DNA of 36,277 nt from assembly GCF_030733205.1 (NCBI RefSeq), contig NZ_JASHJL010000051.1, positions 1-36,277 of the forward strand. The letters are read 5' to 3'. This document shows, one piece after another, positions 33,419 through 36,277 of this stretch (position 1 is the first letter of the stretch; each line of letters opens with the position of its first letter). The notes under the pieces are model-generated. The model saw only the letters and a program-made list of their open reading frames with translations, was not told the origin of the DNA and did not search any database. Source of the DNA: Mameliella sp. MMSF_3455 (GTDB lineage Bacteria; Pseudomonadota; Alphaproteobacteria; Rhodobacterales; Rhodobacteraceae). The translations under genes and the position numbers were made by a program.

Positions 33419-34138
33419 CTACCGGCTCAGGAACGCCTGCGCCTCCGGGTCCAGCCCCGCGGCACCGGACATCGCGTTTTCCATCATGACGGCGGCCTGG
33501 GTGCGGTTCTGCACCCCCAGCCGGCGCAAGAGCGCGGTGATATGCGCCTTGACCGTGGCCTCTGCCAGCGACAGTTCATAGGCGATCTGCTTGTTCGGCT
33601 TGCCGGCGCAGATCAGCTTCATGATGCGTTTCTGCTGCGGCGTCAGCTCGGCAAAGCGGGGGTTCATCTCGGCGGCATCGCCGGGATCGCTGGGCTGCGG
33701 CGCCGATTGCAGGATGTCCTTGGGGAAATATTTCCGCCCCGAGGCGATTTCCGTCAGCACCGAGGCCAGCACCTTGGCCGAGGCGTCCTTGGGCAGAAAG
33801 CCCGCCGCCCCCTCGCGCATCAGCGTGCGCACCAGTTCCACCGAGGCCAGCGAGGAAATCACCAGGATCGGCGTGCTGGCCATGCGGTCGCGCAGCTCCA
33901 GAAAGCCGGAAATCCCGGTCACGTCCGGCAGTTTCAGGTCGAACATCACCAGGTCCGGTTCCAGCCCGCCTTTCAGCAGGGCCATCGCCTCTTTCAGCGT
34001 GCCGGCCTTCTGCACGGCGCAATCCGCAAAGACGATGCCAAGCGCGGCGGCCAGCGCGTCACTGTATAGCGGGTGGTCGTCAACAATGAGAACGGATGAG
34101 AAACATCCATCCGGCACGGCGCCCGTGTCTTGATACAT
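33419..34138 (-). CDS. NarL/FixJ-family response regulator
   Basis: This 239-residue regulator has a receiver domain (about 15-135) with IVDDHPLYSD and phosphoacceptor Asp67 in MFDLKLPD, then a LuxR-type helix-turn-helix (about 170-230: LTPQQKRIMKLICAGKPNKQ, then ATVKAHITALLRRLGVQNRT). It stands 1 bp before the FIST gene and so belongs to the kinase operon, comparable in role to FlhR/EraR. ATG 34138 (MYQDTGAV) was chosen because AGGAAAGG precedes it; the frame runs open to 34189. Confidence 0.93.
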   Translation of the reverse strand: MYQDTGAVPDGCFSSVLIVDDHPLYSDALAAALGIVFADCAVQKAGTLKEAMALLKGGLEPDLVMFDLKLPDVTGISGFLELRDRMASTPILVISSLASVELVRTLMREGAAGFLPKDASAKVLASVLTEIASGRKYFPKDILQSAPQPSDPGDAAEMNPRFAELTPQQKRIMKLICAGKPNKQIAYELSLAEATVKAHITALLRRLGVQNRTQAAVMMENAMSGAAGLDPEAQAFLSR

Positions 34139-34219
34139 TTGCCTTTCCTCCCAGGTTCCGAAGATACCCGAAGATCGCCCCTTGTCCATTTTTTCCGTGA
34201 CGCTGACGGCTTTGCGCGA

Positions 34220-34234
34220 TGCCCCGCCGGGGCA
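34220..34234. terminator. Hairpin after gfa
   Basis: TGCCCC and GGGGCA form a 6-bp stem with a 3-base loop, in the 122-bp gap between gfa and the response-regulator gene. There is no T-run directly after it, so read-through into the regulator operon is possible. Confidence 0.4.
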
Positions 34235-34260
34235 CCGCGCCGCCGCCCGGCCGAGAGGGC

Positions 34261-34899
34261 TCAGGCCAGGGCGCCTTTCTGCTTGGCGACATGGGTGGCG
34301 ATCACGTCCATCAGGGCCGGCGACAGGCAGTCGTAGGGCGGCAGCCCCAGTTCCGTCAGCCGGCCGCGGATCTCGTCCATGCGGTCGGGCGGAACCCCCG
34401 ATTCGATGATCGACGAGACGAAGGCGGCGAATTCCGGCGCCGCCCAGCCGGTCTTGTCCGACAGTTCCGTGTGCACGAAATCCAGCCCGTGGAACGGGTG
34501 GCCGGTGTTCTCGACCCGGCCATACATGTGCACGCCGCAGTCGCGGCAGGCGTGGCGCTGGATCGCCGCCTCGGTGTCGATGATGTCCAGCTTGTCGGCG
34601 TTCTCCGTCACCTTGACGTGGTCACGCCCGACCACCGCGACCTGGCTGAAGATCGCGCCGTCCGGCTTCCAGCACTTGGTGCAGCCGCAGACGTGGTTAT
34701 GCGCGGTCTGGGCCCCGACCTCGACCTTGACCGGGTTGCTGGAACACTTGCAGGTCAGCGTCCCGCCCGAGAAACCCGGCGCCGTCGGCGGGATGCCGTT
34801 GTCCACCTGGGGGTGGATTTTCACATGGGTGTATTTCGGGGCTGGCGGGTCCGTGTCCGCGCTGTCTCCGCCCCCAAAGAGCTTGTCGAGAAGTGCCAT
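34261..34899 (-). CDS. gfa: S-(hydroxymethyl)glutathione synthase (Gfa)
   Basis: Gfa is the glutathione-dependent formaldehyde-activating enzyme; it speeds the condensation of formaldehyde with glutathione ahead of AdhI. The 212-residue protein has the family's zinc cysteines: [22 protein letters not shown] and [13 protein letters not shown]. Length is slightly above the usual 190. ATG 34899 with GGGAGGAACGG was chosen; an upstream ATG at 34926 adds nine unlikely residues. An inverted repeat (34921-34936) lies just upstream. It sits ahead of the response-regulator operon on the same strand. Confidence 0.96.
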   Translation of the reverse strand: MALLDKLFGGGDSADTDPPAPKYTHVKIHPQVDNGIPPTAPGFSGGTLTCKCSSNPVKVEVGAQTAHNHVCGCTKCWKPDGAIFSQVAVVGRDHVKVTENADKLDIIDTEAAIQRHACRDCGVHMYGRVENTGHPFHGLDFVHTELSDKTGWAAPEFAAFVSSIIESGVPPDRMDEIRGRLTELGLPPYDCLSPALMDVIATHVAKQKGALA

Positions 34900-34920
34900 T
34901 TCCGTTCCTCCCAATGATGA

Positions 34921-34936
34921 CGGCATGAAAATGCCG
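34921..34936. promoter_or_regulatory. Inverted repeat upstream of gfa
   Basis: CGGCAT and ATGCCG are exact arms around GAAA, 21 bp before the gfa start. It could be an operator or a leader hairpin. Only the symmetry supports it. Confidence 0.4.
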
Positions 34937-35008
34937 CATCCTTCACAGCGTGAGGCACGAGGGGGGAGTCTGGCAATTCAGCCGATGGTATCGGCCTTGG
35001 CGCGGGCC

Positions 35009-35917
35009 TCAGCCGGGTCCGGGACCGCACTCCGGCGCCAAGAGCGGCGCGTTCGCCGGGTCCGCCATGCTGACCCGCGCGCGCTGCGCGAGGTCGTCAA
35101 AGGCGCGGTCGATATAGTCGAGAAACCCCGCCTCGTTGGTCTGCTCGACCGGCGCGCGGGCCACGGCGTGCATCATGAACAGGTCAAAGGCGCACAGCCC
35201 GCGCGGGTTGGACTGCAGCAGGGCGCGCATGAACTCCGGCGAGCCCCAGCGCAGGCGCGACAGGTCGGTCGGCACCTCCTGCAGCTTGGACAGGAAACCG
35301 CCCTGCCGGTCGAATTGCAGCACGTCCATGCCAAAGGTGAAGGCCTGGAACAGTTCCTCGATCAGGATCGAACGGTAAAAGGCCCGCGCCAGCGCATCCG
35401 CCGGGCGGTATCCCTCTTGCTGCACCATGATATGCGTGCCCGTCCCGCGCCGCCCGAAAAAGGTCTGCGCCATGCCGGGCGACAGCACCGGGTAGTGCCG
35501 GCCGCCGGGCAGGCCCAGGGCGTAGACCTCGTTCAGGCGGGCGATGTCGCGGGTCAGCGCGGCGTCGGGCGGATCGCCGGAATAGAGCCGCAGGACCACG
35601 GTGCGCCCGGTGCCGCAGGCGCGCGCCGATGGCCCGGCATAGCGGCTGGGCAGGCCCTTGCCATGCACCTGCGCGGCAAGGTTGCCAAAGGCGGCGATCA
35701 CCGCGCGCGTGTCCTCTGACGGCGGGTCGCCCACGATGCAGAGCGCCGCCCCCGCCAGGTCGCGCCCGTTGATATGCACCGGGATGTCCCGGCGCATCCG
35801 GCGGTCGCGCAATTCATACAGCCAGCCCTTTTCCGCCAGCGCCAGGTAGGCGGCGCGATCGTCGGCGGCGGCGGCGCAGGTCATGGCCAGAAGGGCGGCA
35901 AGGATCAGGCGGACCAA
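35009..35917 (-). CDS. Exported protein of unknown function (possibly DUF2927-like)
   Basis: This 302-residue protein has the signal peptide MVRLILAALLAMTCAAAA followed by a mature domain with segments VVLRLYSGDPPDAALTRDIA, GRRGTGTHIMVQQEGYRP, YRSILIEELFQAFTFGMDVL and LCAFDLFMMHAV. The EELFQAF block and the segments after it loosely recall DUF2927 proteins of Rhodobacteraceae; this is weak. TTG 35917 was chosen as start since AGGAG lies seven bases before it and the signal peptide begins there; the upstream in-frame ATG at 36031 yields a long basic lead. It precedes gfa by 109 bp. Function unknown. Confidence 0.78.
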   Translation of the reverse strand: MVRLILAALLAMTCAAAADDRAAYLALAEKGWLYELRDRRMRRDIPVHINGRDLAGAALCIVGDPPSEDTRAVIAAFGNLAAQVHGKGLPSRYAGPSARACGTGRTVVLRLYSGDPPDAALTRDIARLNEVYALGLPGGRHYPVLSPGMAQTFFGRRGTGTHIMVQQEGYRPADALARAFYRSILIEELFQAFTFGMDVLQFDRQGGFLSKLQEVPTDLSRLRWGSPEFMRALLQSNPRGLCAFDLFMMHAVARAPVEQTNEAGFLDYIDRAFDDLAQRARVSMADPANAPLLAPECGPGPG

Positions 35918-36046
35918 GGGGGAACTCCTTTTGGGTGGAGTTAGCCCCGCCCGCGGGGGCGTCCACGCGCCGCGCGGGCTTTCTTGGCAAATGCTTGTCA
36001 GGAAAGGGTTTTCAGGGGTCTTACCCGGCAAGCCGGCAAGGGGACC

Positions 36047-36060
36047 TTACCCGTGGGTAA
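36047..36060. other. parS-like palindrome, site 4 (downstream of parB)
   Basis: TTACCCGTGGGTAA lies 13 bp beyond the parB stop codon. A half-site, TTACCCGG, stands at 36021-36028. On the circle this site opens a 2.5-kb cluster of four that spans all of parAB. Confidence 0.75.
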
Positions 36061-36073
36061 GGCCCCTGCCCCG

Positions 36074-36277
36074 TCAATCCTCGTCCAGCGCGGCGTAGAA
36101 CGCGGCCACCGCGCGTTCCAGGTTGCGCCGGTCGATGGCCGAGAAATCGCGGTCGTCGCGCAGCTCCAGCCGGCCCTGCGAGGCGTTGCAGCGCGCGATC
36201 CCCTCTGGCAGCGCGACCTGGAAGGTGGTCTTGGGCTTGCGCGGCCTGGCCTTGGCCTGGGCGGTCTTACCCGTGGG
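36074..36277 (-). CDS. parB: ParB, C-terminal part (joins 1-986 on the circle)
   Basis: This is the remaining part of parB. Bases 36201-36277 repeat bases 77-1 of the same gene, so the unique portion is 36074-36200, encoding the last 42 residues and ending NLERAVAAFYAALDED. The C-terminal helix would be the ParB dimerisation end. The frame joins exactly with the left-edge portion when the overlap is merged. Confidence 0.92.
   Translation of the reverse strand, partial: PTGKTAQAKARPRKPKTTFQVALPEGIARCNASQGRLELRDDRDFSAIDRRNLERAVAAFYAALDED
36201..36277. repeat. Right copy of 77-bp terminal redundancy
   Basis: This stretch is identical to bases 1-77 and lies inside parB. It should be counted once; the true replicon length is then 36,200 bp. 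Confidence 0.93.

Overview
The window is a complete small circular replicon. Bases 1-77 are identical to bases 36201-36277, and the parB gene that runs off the left edge continues in frame from the right edge when the circle is closed at 36,200 bp (371 codons with no break). The very high G+C content, the Shine-Dalgarno style (GGGAGGA), the gene families (FlhA/Gfa-type formaldehyde oxidation, XoxF/XoxG/XoxJ, a DnaA-domain replicase with parAB) and the intergenic motif near 9470-9500 all point to an alphaproteobacterium of the Rhodobacteraceae/Roseobacter group. No rRNA, tRNA, transposase, integrase, relaxase or conjugation gene was seen.

Layout on the circle. (1) Maintenance, 36047 through the junction to 3462: parB and parA on the minus strand with four copies of a 14-bp parS-like palindrome, then three iterons with an AT-rich stretch, then a divergent DnaA-like replicase. 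A parDE toxin-antitoxin pair sits at 27348-27926. (2) PQQ cofactor, 3474-9340: pqqABCDE behind an OmpR-type two-component system, plus a divergent small protein. (3) Transport, 9542-16491: an operon of lutA, lutB, two small exported proteins, an NMT1/SsuABC-type ABC transporter, and lutE and lutF. lutABEF are the homologues of Pseudomonas pedA1A2BC, a lanthanide uptake system; older annotation calls this an alcohol transporter. (4) Accessory periplasmic proteins on the plus strand, 16649-20174: DUF3280-like, MxaD-like SRPBCC, YVTN propeller, SoxYZ-like carrier and a Sel1-repeat protein. (5) Methanol and formaldehyde oxidation on the minus strand, 26485 down to 20171: glutathione-dependent formaldehyde dehydrogenase, S-formylglutathione hydrolase, cytochrome c, xoxF, xoxG, xoxJ and a CXXCW-motif protein. 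(6) Regulation and formaldehyde capture, 28026-35917: a second SoxYZ-like carrier, two small exported proteins, a hybrid histidine kinase, a FIST-domain sensor, a NarL-type response regulator, gfa, and an unrecognised exported protein.

How it works together (inference from families). PqqA-E make PQQ and LutABEF supply lanthanide. XoxF, which carries the lanthanide-specific Asp pair in DYD, oxidises methanol to formaldehyde and passes electrons to XoxG and the other cytochrome c. Gfa, the class III dehydrogenase and FghA then convert formaldehyde through glutathione adducts to formate. Formate oxidation, C1 assimilation, an outer-membrane lanthanide receptor and a terminal oxidase are not encoded here and must come from the chromosome. 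The plasmid therefore looks like a compact, vertically stable methanol-to-formate module carrying its own cofactor synthesis, metal supply and regulators. A 16-bp AT-rich element shared by the pqqA and lutA/16649 promoters suggests a common regulator.
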